A DNA stretch of 45,047 bases from Psychrobacter sp. UBA5136. GTDB taxonomy: Bacteria > Pseudomonadota > Gammaproteobacteria > Pseudomonadales > Moraxellaceae. The notes under the pieces were generated by a model that worked only from the letters and a program-made list of their open reading frames with translations, searched no databases and had not been told where the DNA came from. Location of the stretch: positions 1-45,047 of the forward strand of contig NZ_DHYG01000019.1 in assembly GCF_002414005.1 (NCBI RefSeq), given 5' to 3'. Both the position numbers and the translations under genes were made by a program. Positions 16,024-24,755 of the stretch are shown here, piece by piece; position 1 is the stretch's first letter; the number at the start of each line of letters is the position of its first letter.

Positions 16024-16857
16024 CTATTTTTTGCGTTTTTTTGCCGCAAGTTCGCTTTGTTCAATTTCTAGCGGCGTTAAGCCATTTCTCTTACCTTTAA
16101 GATAACTAAGATAAGCGGGAATATGGGTTTTACCCAAGTATTTATCGAGGTAAGGTAAAAATCCTGCATAATTGCCTTTAAACTTGGCATGATGAAAGTC
16201 ATGATAGACAGGGCCTTCATAGACAGGCAATAAGTGCGCAGGATTCCACGGTATATCATAACCAATATGCCCATCCGCCCCTTCGATTTGACGTAAAATC
16301 ACCCACATCCATACCACATAAATATGCGCGCCCAAAATGATTGGTCCCACCAAGGTTAGCGCCGCTGTCAAAGAATACTCTACCCAATGCATATAATTGC
16401 CATTGATACCGCAGGTATTGCGAATGCGGTGGTGCACACTGTGGATGTTTCGCAGCAGCCACTTATTTTCATGCATGTAGCGGTGCATACCGTAGTATAA
16501 AAAATCATCGAGCAGCGCGAAAAAAATCAGCTGGGCGATGACAATATACCAGGCAGGCATCTCGCCATTATGCACGCCAGTTAGCTTTAATAGTGGCCAG
16601 ACCAGCACCAATAACGTGGCTAAAATAGTATTATTAATGATGAGACGCGCAATAGAAGGCAATAAAAACTGCCGCATCTCAAACGGTTTTTGCTGAATTT
16701 TATATTTACGCAAAGTTATCGGATCACACCAAGCGACTATCGTCCATGGAATAGCGACCACCAAAAAAGCGGCCGTGCTAATAGCAAGGGTCGCCATGGG
16801 AAACTGCCAAAACCAAGGGTCGTTATAAAACCCCCGCCAATACGAGAACACATCCAT
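16024..16857 (-). CDS. Sterol desaturase / fatty acid hydroxylase superfamily protein
   Basis: Integral membrane di-iron oxygenase. Three histidine clusters expected of the family are present: HRYMH (125-129), HSVHH (139-143) and HDFHH (219-223). Hydrophobic segments lie at about 18-42, 70-92, 103-120 and 165-187. Such enzymes hydroxylate or desaturate lipid chains or carotenoid-like substrates using O2 at the cytoplasmic face; the substrate here cannot be told. The 277-residue length is normal. The C-terminal tail is strongly basic (AAKKRKK). It is monocistronic and separated by about 145 bp from the EamA gene, which reads in the same direction. Confidence 0.85.
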   Translation of the reverse strand: MDVFSYWRGFYNDPWFWQFPMATLAISTAAFLVVAIPWTIVAWCDPITLRKYKIQQKPFEMRQFLLPSIARLIINNTILATLLVLVWPLLKLTGVHNGEMPAWYIVIAQLIFFALLDDFLYYGMHRYMHENKWLLRNIHSVHHRIRNTCGINGNYMHWVEYSLTAALTLVGPIILGAHIYVVWMWVILRQIEGADGHIGYDIPWNPAHLLPVYEGPVYHDFHHAKFKGNYAGFLPYLDKYLGKTHIPAYLSYLKGKRNGLTPLEIEQSELAAKKRKK

Positions 16858-17001
16858 ATGTCACCTATTGAACATTACGTTTGGAAATAAAAATCTTTAA
16901 GAATTAAAAACTTAGAAAAAAATTTGTCGTTAAATAAACCTGTTAAAACCTCTTACTAATGGTTCATTTTATCAGACTGAACACGAGTTGATATCCCTAT
17001 C

Positions 17002-17946
17002 TTACCGCGTTTGTTGGCTTGATGTCGCCATTTTTACGCCGCCATAGGTGACTAAGACGACACCCAGCGCTATCAGTGAGGCGCCCAAAAACAAACCCTC
17101 TGGTGGATTCTCCCCTTGTAAAAAAATAGCAACCGGCACACCAACAACCGCCCCGACAGAACCTAGTAAGCTTAGCAGCACTGGGCCACCGGTTTTTTGT
17201 AGTAAGAAAAGCAGCAAAAATTGACCGGCAAAAACGAACGCCTGCACTGCAATCAGTCCTAGCGGTAACATCTCAGCCAGCGAAACGGCAAGTGAGTAAT
17301 TAGGCAGAATACTGACCAAGCCTAGTAGCATGGAAGCCGCTATCAGCATCCCTGGCGCAAGCGCGCTTGGCGACAGATTGTCTGGCCAATATAAGGTGCG
17401 ATAAATATTGCCAATTGCTAGTAACACCGGACCACAAAGCGCCAGCCCAATCCAAAACACGCTGGCATCGGGTGCGGCAAATTTACGCGCTGCCAGCACC
17501 CCTGCTCCCGCCAGTGCCGCGACCACGCCAAGCGCGCGCAGCTTGGTAAAGCGCTCTATTTTTAAGATGATTGCCGCTAAATAAGTCAGGAGCGGCGGCA
17601 GGGAGATAATCAAGGCGACAAAACTGGCGCCAACATGTGGAATAGCGGAGAAAAAGATTAGATTTGAACCTGCGACGCTGACTAAGGCAGCTACCAAATA
17701 ATAGCTTAGCGTTGGTTTACTTAACGGCGGCAGCTCGCGGCGTAGACATGCATAACTAAGTAAAATAAACGCCGCGCCAGTAATGGACCAAAAAAGAAAG
17801 GCCAGCGGCGTGAGGCCAACCTCGCCGGCAAACTTTGCCAAATTGGTAGAAATACCAATTAACCCGCCGCCAGCGATAAGACATAGCACAGGGATGAGCC
17901 ACGCTTTTTTACCACCTGCCATACCTTGCTGCGCTGACTCACTCAT
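17002..17946 (-). CDS. EamA/DMT-family transporter
   Basis: Drug/metabolite transporter superfamily protein of 314 residues with about ten hydrophobic segments arranged as two EamA repeats, beginning at residue 14 (AWLIPVLCLIAGGGLIGIS) and about 165. Family members export amino acids, sugars or drugs; the substrate here is unknown. The N-terminus (SESAQQGMAGGKK) and C-terminus are short and hydrophilic. It is transcribed leftward, with a start 61 nt downstream of the metallopeptidase stop, so the two may share a transcript. No unusual features. Confidence 0.85.
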   Translation of the reverse strand: MSESAQQGMAGGKKAWLIPVLCLIAGGGLIGISTNLAKFAGEVGLTPLAFLFWSITGAAFILLSYACLRRELPPLSKPTLSYYLVAALVSVAGSNLIFFSAIPHVGASFVALIISLPPLLTYLAAIILKIERFTKLRALGVVAALAGAGVLAARKFAAPDASVFWIGLALCGPVLLAIGNIYRTLYWPDNLSPSALAPGMLIAASMLLGLVSILPNYSLAVSLAEMLPLGLIAVQAFVFAGQFLLLFLLQKTGGPVLLSLLGSVGAVVGVPVAIFLQGENPPEGLFLGASLIALGVVLVTYGGVKMATSSQQTR

Positions 17947-18007
17947 ACTCTACCTTACTCTTAAAACAGCACTGTTAACTGTTATGTTGCCCTAGCATTA
18001 TTAGCTT

Positions 18008-18514
18008 TTATCTTGTTAAGACAGGTTCGCGCTCGCGCCAATGCAACCACAAACGAGCATCGAGCTCAAACTGATGATAATCGGGTTCCATATGACAGCA
18101 AAGCTGATAAAAAGCTTTGTTATGCTCTTGCTCTTTAAAATGCGCCAACTCATGCACCACAATCATACGCAAAAATTCAGGCGGCGCTTCTTTAAACAGA
18201 CTTGCCACCGTAATGCTATTGTGCGATTTTAGCTTACTGCCCTGCACGCGCGATTGATAGGTGTGAATACCAAGCGCCTGTTTGAGCACGGCAAGTTTAC
18301 TGTTATAAGTCACTTGCGACAGCGGACTGCTTTTGCGCATATATTGATTTTTAATCTCATTAATATAGTGATATAGCGCTTTATCGCTTTGTATTTGATG
18401 GCGATTGGGATAATTTTTATCCAAATACTCGCCCAACCTGCCCGTGCTAATAAGCATGGCCGCTTGGTTTTGAATCTGCTCAGGATAGTGAGCAATATAC
18501 TTTAACGTGGTCAA
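18008..18514 (-). CDS. YgjP-like metal-dependent hydrolase
   Basis: M48-like/DUF45 protein of 168 residues with a zinc-binding HELAH motif (H121, E122, H125) followed by a probable third ligand in the KEQEHNKAFYQLCC region (H131). Family members were first described as peptidase-like; E. coli YgjP has been linked to UTP pyrophosphatase activity. It is shorter than typical YgjP, lacking part of the N-terminal region, but the catalytic half is intact. The small neighbouring genes all read leftward: SMR pump, this gene, EamA transporter. Function beyond hydrolase is not assigned. Confidence 0.8.
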   Translation of the reverse strand: MTTLKYIAHYPEQIQNQAAMLISTGRLGEYLDKNYPNRHQIQSDKALYHYINEIKNQYMRKSSPLSQVTYNSKLAVLKQALGIHTYQSRVQGSKLKSHNSITVASLFKEAPPEFLRMIVVHELAHFKEQEHNKAFYQLCCHMEPDYHQFELDARLWLHWREREPVLTR

Positions 18515-18564
18515 CGTGATTATCCTCGACGTTTTATTTTTAACGCCTAATAATTAATGTTTAC

Positions 18565-18909
18565 TTAATGGGTCACCGAATTTGACAATAAATTCATCAC
18601 CACCACGCCGCCAACAATCATCGCGATGCCGATTATCGCTGCGGTATCGAGCGTTTGCTTAAAAAAGAACAGCCCCACAAGCGAAGTCAGCACGATACCA
18701 AGTCCGCCCCATAACGCATAGGCAATGCCAATAGGAATGGTTTTTATCGTTTGGGTCAATAAATAAAACGAAATCGCATAAAGCACCGCCATAATAAGGG
18801 TAGGTATCAAGCGGGTGAATTGTTCAGATTTGACGAGAAAGGTAGTGCCAATGACTTCGCAAACAATAGCGGTGGCAAGGTAACCGTAAGCAATCATGGT
18901 TGGACTCAT
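18565..18909 (-). CDS. Small multidrug resistance (EmrE-like) transporter
   Basis: Four-helix proton antiporter of 114 residues, normal for SMR pumps, which expel lipophilic cations as antiparallel dimers. The essential Glu is in helix 1 (AIVCEVIGTTFLVKSEQF), and the helix 3 signature IAYALWGGLGIVLTSLVG and helix 4 IIGIAMIVGGVVVMNLLS match the EmrE/QacE branch more than SugE. The start is placed at 18909 (MSPTMIAYGY), which gives the usual N-terminus; the frame remains open for 27 more codons upstream, with repeated ATTGGTTAAAACG-like sequence that looks non-coding. Confidence 0.88.
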   Translation of the reverse strand: MSPTMIAYGYLATAIVCEVIGTTFLVKSEQFTRLIPTLIMAVLYAISFYLLTQTIKTIPIGIAYALWGGLGIVLTSLVGLFFFKQTLDTAAIIGIAMIVGGVVVMNLLSNSVTH

Positions 18910-19368
18910 ATTTAAGGCACCTATATTGATTAAAAAGTGATTGGTTAAAACGACATTGTTTAAAAATAAACTGGTTAAAACGTATTGCATGGCAGCAAAT
19001 AAAGGTTAAAAATAATCAAATAAAGGTTAAAAATAATCAAGTAAAGCCAAAACACTAAAGAAACGCTCGGATGGCTATTTTATAGGTTTATATGGGTGCT
19101 TGAAATAGAGATTTTAAGCGTTAAAGTAATCTAAGGTTTTTCTTTAGTTTCAAATAGATAGTCTGCTTAAAACCATTTAACAATCAGCTGTTTAACGCCG
19201 TTTGGCAAAATTTCGCCATTTTTAGCTCATTTATGATCTATCGGTTGCACTGCGGACATGCCCTAGTGTTATTTATAGAAAAAATTCAATAAAACCGCCA
19301 CTTTAAAAGTAAACACACTCAATTTTATCCTGTTTATAATTATATTTATAATTTATCGCTTAATAAGG
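18910..19368. other. A+T-rich intergenic region with a 21-bp tandem repeat
   Basis: No gene supported. Two tandem copies of a 21-bp unit (AAATAAAGGTTAAAAATAATC) occupy 18997-19038, and GGTTAAAACG occurs twice closer to the SMR gene. The rest is low-complexity A+T-rich DNA ahead of the tRNA-Asn promoter. Confidence 0.6.
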
Positions 19369-19397
19369 TTGACAGCCCATAACTACTTGGCTAAAAT
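19369..19397 (+). promoter_or_regulatory. Promoter of tRNA-Asn
   Basis: A consensus TTGACA (19369-19374) and TAAAAT (19392-19397) are separated by 17 bp and followed by GTGCCCC, a GC-rich discriminator typical of stringently controlled stable RNA promoters. The predicted start is about 80 nt before the tRNA. Confidence 0.8.
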
Positions 19398-19484
19398 GTG
19401 CCCCACATAACGCAAACAACAGAAGCAATCGCAGTAACCAAAGGCGTTGCAAAACTTGTTTTATTAACCGTTATGACAACTTAT

Positions 19485-19560
19485 TCTCCAATAGCTCAGT
19501 TGGTAGAGCAACGGACTGTTAATCCGTGTGTCCCTGGTTCGAGCCCAGGTTGGAGAGCCA
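19485..19560 (+). tRNA. tRNA-Asn (GTT)
   Basis: Complete 76-nt cloverleaf: acceptor TCTCCAA/TTGGAGA, D arm TAGCTCAGTTGGTAGAGC, anticodon arm ACGGA-CTGTTAA-TCCGT with anticodon GTT, T arm GGTTCGAGCC, discriminator G, encoded CCA. Confidence 0.97.
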
Positions 19561-19571
19561 TATTCTAAAAG

Positions 19572-19603
19572 ACCTTCATCAACTACTTGATGGAGGTTTT
19601 TTT
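19572..19603 (+). terminator. Terminator of tRNA-Asn
   Basis: ACCTTCATCAA (19572-19582) pairs with TTGATGGAGGT (19587-19597) around a CTAC loop, followed by seven T. It starts 11 nt after the tRNA end. Confidence 0.9.
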
Positions 19604-19769
19604 ATGGTCGCAGCTTTTAGCCGTTCATCGCGCCTAGTACTGGCCCGCGCAATATTAATAAAGCGGCGGTGTTCTTTTAGCGGCTTTTGTTGTATGGTAA
19701 GAGGAGCTATGACCACATTCGTTTTTGTCTGAGTGTTTTATTCCTACTCACTAAAAGTAATGGTTTATT

Positions 19770-20123
19770 ATGATACCTGTCCGCATAAAAAATAAATTTT
19801 CTGATCATCCGCAAAAAATCACGCGCCCGATCAGTATTCGCCTGTCTGAAGAGATGATCAGATTATTAGAATCTACCTCATCAGAGCTGGGATTTAAACG
19901 TATTCAGGGCCTGATTCGTCTTTATATTCGTCAAGGACTTGATCGCGACCATCAGGATTATACCTTGGCGCATGATGAAGTGTTTATCGAAAGCTTGCGT
20001 AAGCGCGGTGTGAGTCAGCGTATTATTGATGAGGCGATCGTGGTGACGCACAATAATACCACGACCCATCCGCTGACTGAGCTGCAAGATCAAGGTAAAG
20101 ACAAAAATAAAGATAAAGAGTAA
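19770..20123 (+). CDS. Ribbon-helix-helix-like protein, function unknown
   Basis: Cytoplasmic 117-residue protein. Residues 19-55 (ITRPISIRLSEEMIRLLES through FKRIQGLIRLYIRQGL) resemble a ribbon-helix-helix DNA-binding fold: a short strand with alternating polar residues, then two helices. The C-terminus is a charged, lysine-rich tail (DQGKDKNKDKE). This could be a small transcription factor or an antitoxin-type protein, but no toxin gene is next to it. It sits alone between tRNA-Asn and a strong terminator. No obvious ribosome-binding site is visible, only a weak purine stretch. Family name not recognised. Confidence 0.7.
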   Translation: MIPVRIKNKFSDHPQKITRPISIRLSEEMIRLLESTSSELGFKRIQGLIRLYIRQGLDRDHQDYTLAHDEVFIESLRKRGVSQRIIDEAIVVTHNNTTTHPLTELQDQGKDKNKDKE

Positions 20124-20154
20124 CGTTTATTGCCCTGATAATAAATACAATATA

Positions 20155-20194
20155 AAAAAGACTAAGTTTGCTTAACAGCGCTTAGTCTTTTTTT
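20155..20194 (+). terminator. Terminator after the ribbon-helix-helix gene
   Basis: AAAAAGACTAAG (20155-20166) and CTTAGTCTTTTT (20181-20192) form a stem with a 14-nt loop, ending in a run of seven T. Confidence 0.9.
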
Positions 20195-20348
20195 GTCATT
20201 TAAAATACCCTAGCTTTTAAAATCTCAATATCTTTACAGGTAAAGGAGCAGTCATCACTTGCGATAAATAAACATACAAAATCATCATAGGCGATAGTCT
20301 AGTATAAGAGCCATTATCATGTATATGGGTTTTATGAGGAAACATAAG

Positions 20349-21092
20349 ATGAGTGGTTTATACAAACAGGCAGGCTGGGCAGGCAAAGCAAGGTTATTAG
20401 CCATTACTTTGGCGCTGTTGCCTGTTATCAATGGCTGCTCACAGCCGCCCACCGATCCAAGCAAGCAGACCATACCGACCAACTCTGATCAGTGGCAAAA
20501 GAAGCTGGGCGATACCTTTGAGCGCTTGCCTGAGGCTGACAGACAGCTACTGAGCCGCTATATGCTGCGTATGAAGTTAAGCGGTGCGTATGAGTCTGGA
20601 GCGATGCCGCGTATTACTATCAAGCAGGCCCTTATCCAGCAGCGCGAATATGAGCGCCTCCATCCAAACAATCCCACTGGCAAAAAAAGCCCGATTGTGA
20701 CCAGTCAGCAAGCGGACACTGCGAAAGCGCAAAATTATCCTATCGCTTTACTGCCCGTAAAAACCAGCGATAGTGACAGCTTAAACCAAGTGAAATTGCA
20801 GTTTATGCTCTCAAACCACGGTAAAGTAGCGATTCAAAGCTTTAAAGGTAAGCTCACCATGCAAGAGGCGCATTTGACCAAAAGCAAAAGCTTTAACGTG
20901 CCATTGACCCAGTTTGAGCCGCCAATCGAACCAGAGCAGTCTGGCAAAATCATTATCGAAAGCAGTATTGAAGATGTGAATGTCATGCGCGCGATTAAAA
21001 ATAACACAGGGATACATATCGAGATTAGCGAAGGAAAATTGGTTTTGGCAGATGGGCAAGAAGTAGTTTTTAAGCAGTCGCTCGCAAAATAA
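20349..21092 (+). CDS. Putative lipoprotein of unknown function
   Basis: A 247-residue secreted protein. The start at 20349 has AGGA 8 nt upstream (20337-20340); the frame is open for ten further codons. The N-terminus carries a lipoprotein signal: basic GKAR, hydrophobic LLAITLALLPVING, then Cys in the lipobox INGC, so the mature protein is likely anchored to the outer membrane. A helical region (WQKKLGDTFERLPEADRQLL) precedes a linker and a C-terminal beta-rich domain (about 145-247) of the immunoglobulin-like kind, with NHGKVAIQSFKGKLTM and INVMRAIKNNTGIHIEI-like strands. Specific role unknown. Monocistronic, ending before a bidirectional terminator. Confidence 0.8.
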   Translation: MSGLYKQAGWAGKARLLAITLALLPVINGCSQPPTDPSKQTIPTNSDQWQKKLGDTFERLPEADRQLLSRYMLRMKLSGAYESGAMPRITIKQALIQQREYERLHPNNPTGKKSPIVTSQQADTAKAQNYPIALLPVKTSDSDSLNQVKLQFMLSNHGKVAIQSFKGKLTMQEAHLTKSKSFNVPLTQFEPPIEPEQSGKIIIESSIEDVNVMRAIKNNTGIHIEISEGKLVLADGQEVVFKQSLAK

Positions 21093-21135
21093 AAGGCAAT
21101 TATTGATTTTATAAAAACTGTTGCTTTAATGACAT

Positions 21136-21173
21136 AAAAAAAGCCCCAATCATTTATTGATTGGGGCTTTTTT
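21136..21173. terminator. Bidirectional terminator between lipoprotein gene and tRNA-Ser
   Basis: AAGCCCCAATCA (21141-21152) and TGATTGGGGCTT (21158-21169) pair perfectly over a TTTAT loop, with T-runs on both strands. It serves the rightward lipoprotein gene and the leftward tRNA-Ser. Confidence 0.93.
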
Positions 21174-21178
21174 GAATT

Positions 21179-21269
21179 TGGCGGAGACGGAGAGATTCGA
21201 ACTCTCGAAGGGCTATGAACCCTTGCCGGTTTTCAAGACCGGTGCATTCAACCGCTCTGCCACGTCTCC
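21179..21269 (-). tRNA. tRNA-Ser (TGA)
   Basis: 91-nt class II tRNA on the - strand: acceptor GGAGACG/CGTCTCC, anticodon arm CCGGT-CTTGAAA-ACCGG with anticodon TGA, long variable arm (AAGGGTTCATAGCCCTT), T arm AGTTCGAATCT, discriminator G, encoded CCA. Confidence 0.97.
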
Positions 21270-21280
21270 ATTGGTGCATC

Positions 21281-21308
21281 ATTATATAGATATCATCGTA
21301 TAATGCAA
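21281..21308 (-). promoter_or_regulatory. Promoter of tRNA-Ser
   Basis: On the - strand TTGCAT (21308-21303) and TATAAT (21286-21281) are 16 bp apart, just upstream of the tRNA 5' end. Confidence 0.7.
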
Positions 21309-21424
21309 GCGCTTCATATTAAAAAAATGAAATTAATTTCTAGACGTTTTTAAATCAATAACTTACCGTTTGCTCAACACTTTTTACTCAGCGCTTTATC
21401 TTGAAATATTCACGCGGCGCTACG

Positions 21425-22570
21425 TTATTTACTTGAAGCAAGATGCAAGCACATATCTAGTAGCCTATTGGCATAGCCCCACTCATTGTCGTACCAGGCA
21501 AAAACCTTATATTGCTCGCCCACTTGCATCAATTGCTGCCCATCGATAATCAGCGATTCTGGCTGATGGATAAAATCACTGGAAACTAGCGGCTCATCGG
21601 TATACGCCATGATGGTTATCAAATGACCAACGCTGGCAGCTCTTAAATTTTCTCGAATCGCCTCAACGCTGACATTTGGCGTATCAAATATAAACGTCAC
21701 ATCAATCGCCGCCACATCGATGGTCGGTACGCGAATGGAGTGACCATTTATCTTTCCTATCATTGCAGGCAATACGCGCTCTGTTGCGGCAATACTACTC
21801 GATGTGGTTGGTATAATATTATAGCCAGAGGCACGCGCGCGTCTTGGGTCGCGGTGTGCTTGGTCGAGCACTGTCTGATCCGCAGTGACGGCATGAATCT
21901 CGGTCATCATCGCCGACTTTACGCCAAACGCTTTATCAAGCGTGTCAATCAGCGGCACCAATGCCTGCGTGGTACAAGAAACGCTCGAGATAATTGGCAG
22001 CGCCCGCGTGAGCTCAGCCGTGTTTACGCCCATAACGATACAAGCATCGACAGTGTCAAAGGGCGCAGCACCAATAATCACCTGCTGTGCGCCCGCCGCA
22101 ATATGCAGCTGCGCCTGCTCATAAGAGCGAAAATGCCCCGTACATTCTAGTACCACATCGATGCCAAGCGCTTGCCATGGCAGGTTTTTTGGATCAGGCT
22201 CCGAGAGCATTTTAATGCAGTACGTGAGATTGTTCTTTGTCAAACACAGCTGAGTATTGTTTTTATCGTCTAAAACCTCAGCACTGACGCCAAGTCGGCT
22301 TAAGCGACCATGGGTACTGTCGAATTTTAACAAGTGTAATAAAATATCAGCCGGTGCCAAATCATTAATCGCCACCACATGGATAGCGCGCCCCAATACC
22401 TCAAAGCGCTCGAGCAACGCGCGCAGCACGTTGCGCCCGATACGGCCAAAGCCATTGATAGCTATTCTCAAGGGCTGGGTATGCTCGCCCGTCGCATGCG
22501 TCAGTGCTACTCTAGGCTCGGCGTTTAATTGGTAAGTGGCGCTAGAAAAATCAGGCATAACATCAGACAT
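21425..22570 (-). CDS. GAPDH-family dehydrogenase with an N-terminal extension
   Basis: NAD(P)-dependent dehydrogenase of 381 residues, converting glyceraldehyde-3-phosphate or erythrose-4-phosphate through a thioester. Visible are the nucleotide-binding INGFGRIGRN (about 38-47), active-site Cys near 199 in SSVSCTTQALVP, catalytic-His region EIHAVTADQTVLDQ, substrate-binding RRARASGYNIIPTTSS, and C-terminal WYDNEWGYANRLLD. The active-site block deviates from the usual SNASCTTNCL (Asn to Val, Asn to Gln, Cys to Ala), and about 34 residues precede the Rossmann fold. The start at 22570 follows AGGG; an upstream TTG at 22588 is less likely. Whether it is a glycolytic GAPDH, a gluconeogenic paralogue or an Epd-type enzyme for vitamin B6 synthesis cannot be settled by eye. 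Confidence 0.88.
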   Translation of the reverse strand: MSDVMPDFSSATYQLNAEPRVALTHATGEHTQPLRIAINGFGRIGRNVLRALLERFEVLGRAIHVVAINDLAPADILLHLLKFDSTHGRLSRLGVSAEVLDDKNNTQLCLTKNNLTYCIKMLSEPDPKNLPWQALGIDVVLECTGHFRSYEQAQLHIAAGAQQVIIGAAPFDTVDACIVMGVNTAELTRALPIISSVSCTTQALVPLIDTLDKAFGVKSAMMTEIHAVTADQTVLDQAHRDPRRARASGYNIIPTTSSSIAATERVLPAMIGKINGHSIRVPTIDVAAIDVTFIFDTPNVSVEAIRENLRAASVGHLITIMAYTDEPLVSSDFIHQPESLIIDGQQLMQVGEQYKVFAWYDNEWGYANRLLDMCLHLASSK

Positions 22571-22700
22571 ACAAGACCCTGCTATCAAAGGTATTACTAT
22601 AAAAATATCGCCATAATGGGATATAAAGACAATGACGCGTCATCACTAAACCACAGCAACACGATAACGCCATTAGCAAGTTTTTATCCTGCTCTAAATA

Positions 22701-24629
22701 CTAAGGCGTAATAAAAATCAATGCCAAACGAATGGTATTGTAATCAATCGCTTGCCTCAGATGCTCAAAGATAGGACGCAGCTTAATACTACCATCATCA
22801 TTAAAATCATTTGGGTTATTGGCCACTCTAATCGCCACATAGGCATTGCCAACCGCTGTCATCACCTCATCGTTTGGACGCAAATGATCACAAGCGAGGC
22901 TTGGATCTTGCGATTTTAATTCAGCAATGTGGCGCATAATGGTCGATTGGGACAGCTGCCGCGCTTGCGAAATCTCCGCAATTGACAAGCTCTCTTCTAA
23001 TAACAGCCGTGTCGCAAGTAAGGTACTGTCCGATTTATCAGAGACTTGATTGCCGAGTTTTTGTTTTTTTTCTATCTGCGCTTGCTGCTGCTCGCGGCGT
23101 TTTTTCTGCAAATTGGCGTAAGCTTCAATCACCGACTTGCTAAGCGTGCCGCCTGATTTTAAAATAAATTTCTCATGCGCCTGCGTCATGCTTTCTTCAT
23201 CAAGCATGGCATAGTTGGCGTCGGCTTCTTCTGATAGTGCTAAGAAGCGTTTATCTGCGCCGCGTGCCAGCGGATCAAGCTGCAAGCTCATATCATTCAT
23301 ACCAAGTAGCTGCAGACCTGCCAGCGACTTTAAGCGTGACAATGCGACATAACCTTGCCCAAGCTCAAAGGTACGTGACAAATCAATCTCTGCCGCCTCA
23401 AGGGTCATGCCTTGCGACTTATGAATGGTAATTGCCCACGCCAGACATAGCGGCACTTGCTGGTAGCTTGCGAGTACATCGCCCGTCTCATCTTCGATAA
23501 TCCATTCCTCTATCTCAGCGATGACTTCACGCCCCGAGTTTAGCCGCACTACCGGCATTTTTTGCGTGGTTGGTTTTTTATCTTTTGGTTTTTCCTTACT
23601 TTCTTTATCTTTTTTAGCTTTGCTTTTTGTACCCTTAGCAGTAGCGCTTTCAGCATTTTCCTCATCATCTTCAATCAAATCAGCGCTAGTGTCTTTATCA
23701 TCGATTTTTACCGCAGCAAAACCGATCAGCTCGCCCATCGTGCCGTTAGAGACGCCAAGCTCGCTATTGTTTTTGATAAACATGACCTTGGCACCGACTT
23801 TTAATACCAAATCGTCTTGGGTACGCACGGTCTTTTTTAGCGTCTCAACCAATTTGCTATCGCCAGTCGCGGTGGCTTCAAAACGCATCATCTCGCCATC
23901 TAAGGCGGCAAGCTCTTTATCATTGATTTTATTAACGTTGAGATTATGGGTATAAAGACGGGTACGCTTGATATCAACGTTTTGATCAAAGGTGGCCTCT
24001 AAGGCAGCAATGGCTTCAAAGCTCACTTCTTGACGGCGAATTTGATTGAGAATATCGTCTAAATCAAGCCCGCCATTTGCCGCTTCGCTCACTTGCCGAT
24101 GTTGCTCAGATAAGTAGCAAATATGAAATTTGGCCTCAAGCCACGCCTCACTCATAAAGGCAAATTTTTCGCGGTTGGTCTCACCCTTGCTACCAATGGG
24201 CGGCAGCTGAAAAAAATCTCCGGCAACGACGACCTGAATACCGCCAAAGGCTTTGTCGTTTTTGCGTACATACTTTAAAACTTGGCTGACCAAATTAAGC
24301 TGTTTGGCATGCAGCATCGATATCTCATCAATGATAAGTACCGCGGTATCCTTTAATCGGTCTGCCAAAAACTGCTTACGCGATAAATTGGCCAAGTCGC
24401 GATCCGACAGCTCATCTTTAATCCCAATACCCGACCAACTATGAATGGTCGTGCCGTTCATGTGCGTGGCAGCAATACCCGTACTAGCCGTGACTGCAAC
24501 GGGTACACGGCGCGCGCGTAGATAGTCGATATATTGGTTGAGCGTATAGGTCTTACCTGAACCTGCCGAGCCGGTCAAAAACACGTTTTGACCTGTTTTT
24601 AAGATATCAAGAGCAGAAGATTGACGCAT
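22701..24629 (-). CDS. PIF1/RecD-like ATP-dependent DNA helicase
   Basis: Superfamily 1B helicase of 642 residues. Walker A GSAGSGKT at 20-27, TASTGIAATHMNGTTIHSW (motif Ia), Walker B LIIDEISML, VVAGDFFQLPP (motif III), and the C-terminal ITIHKSQGMTL and GYVALSRLKSL (motifs V and VI) mark it as PIF1-like. Such enzymes unwind DNA 5' to 3' and resolve difficult structures. Two oddities: a Lys-rich low-complexity insertion near residues 325-360 (KGTKSKAKKDKESKEKPK), and a C-terminal helix-turn-helix segment (LSIAEISQARQLSQSTIMRHI) of the HTH_40 type seen in some RecQ/PIF1 relatives. Monocistronic and leftward. Confidence 0.9.
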   Translation of the reverse strand: MRQSSALDILKTGQNVFLTGSAGSGKTYTLNQYIDYLRARRVPVAVTASTGIAATHMNGTTIHSWSGIGIKDELSDRDLANLSRKQFLADRLKDTAVLIIDEISMLHAKQLNLVSQVLKYVRKNDKAFGGIQVVVAGDFFQLPPIGSKGETNREKFAFMSEAWLEAKFHICYLSEQHRQVSEAANGGLDLDDILNQIRRQEVSFEAIAALEATFDQNVDIKRTRLYTHNLNVNKINDKELAALDGEMMRFEATATGDSKLVETLKKTVRTQDDLVLKVGAKVMFIKNNSELGVSNGTMGELIGFAAVKIDDKDTSADLIEDDEENAESATAKGTKSKAKKDKESKEKPKDKKPTTQKMPVVRLNSGREVIAEIEEWIIEDETGDVLASYQQVPLCLAWAITIHKSQGMTLEAAEIDLSRTFELGQGYVALSRLKSLAGLQLLGMNDMSLQLDPLARGADKRFLALSEEADANYAMLDEESMTQAHEKFILKSGGTLSKSVIEAYANLQKKRREQQQAQIEKKQKLGNQVSDKSDSTLLATRLLLEESLSIAEISQARQLSQSTIMRHIAELKSQDPSLACDHLRPNDEVMTAVGNAYVAIRVANNPNDFNDDGSIKLRPIFEHLRQAIDYNTIRLALIFITP

Positions 24630-24740
24630 ATATCCAAACCAATTAAATAAATAGTAAAAAGAAAAAGAGCATAAAAAATAGCTGCCATGATTATAACAGC
24701 TACATCAACTTTGCGGTCCCTTTTAACCATTGACCTGCTA

Positions 24741-24755
24741 ATAACTTAAAGTTAT
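24741..24755. promoter_or_regulatory. Palindrome upstream of the aldehyde dehydrogenase gene
   Basis: ATAACTTAAAGTTAT is a perfect palindrome around its central A. It lies just after a TTGACC (24730-24735) that could be a -35 box, so it is placed where a regulator could act on the 24887 gene. Direct repeats ATCATTATAA follow at about 24769 and 24784. Confidence 0.4.

Noticed and set aside
18910..18990. 27-residue N-terminal extension of the SMR transporter
   Set aside because: SMR proteins begin directly before helix 1; the extension is low-complexity repeat-like sequence with no ribosome-binding site.
19526..19732. 68-codon frame overlapping tRNA-Asn and its terminator
   Set aside because: It overlaps a structural RNA and a strong terminator and has no family features.
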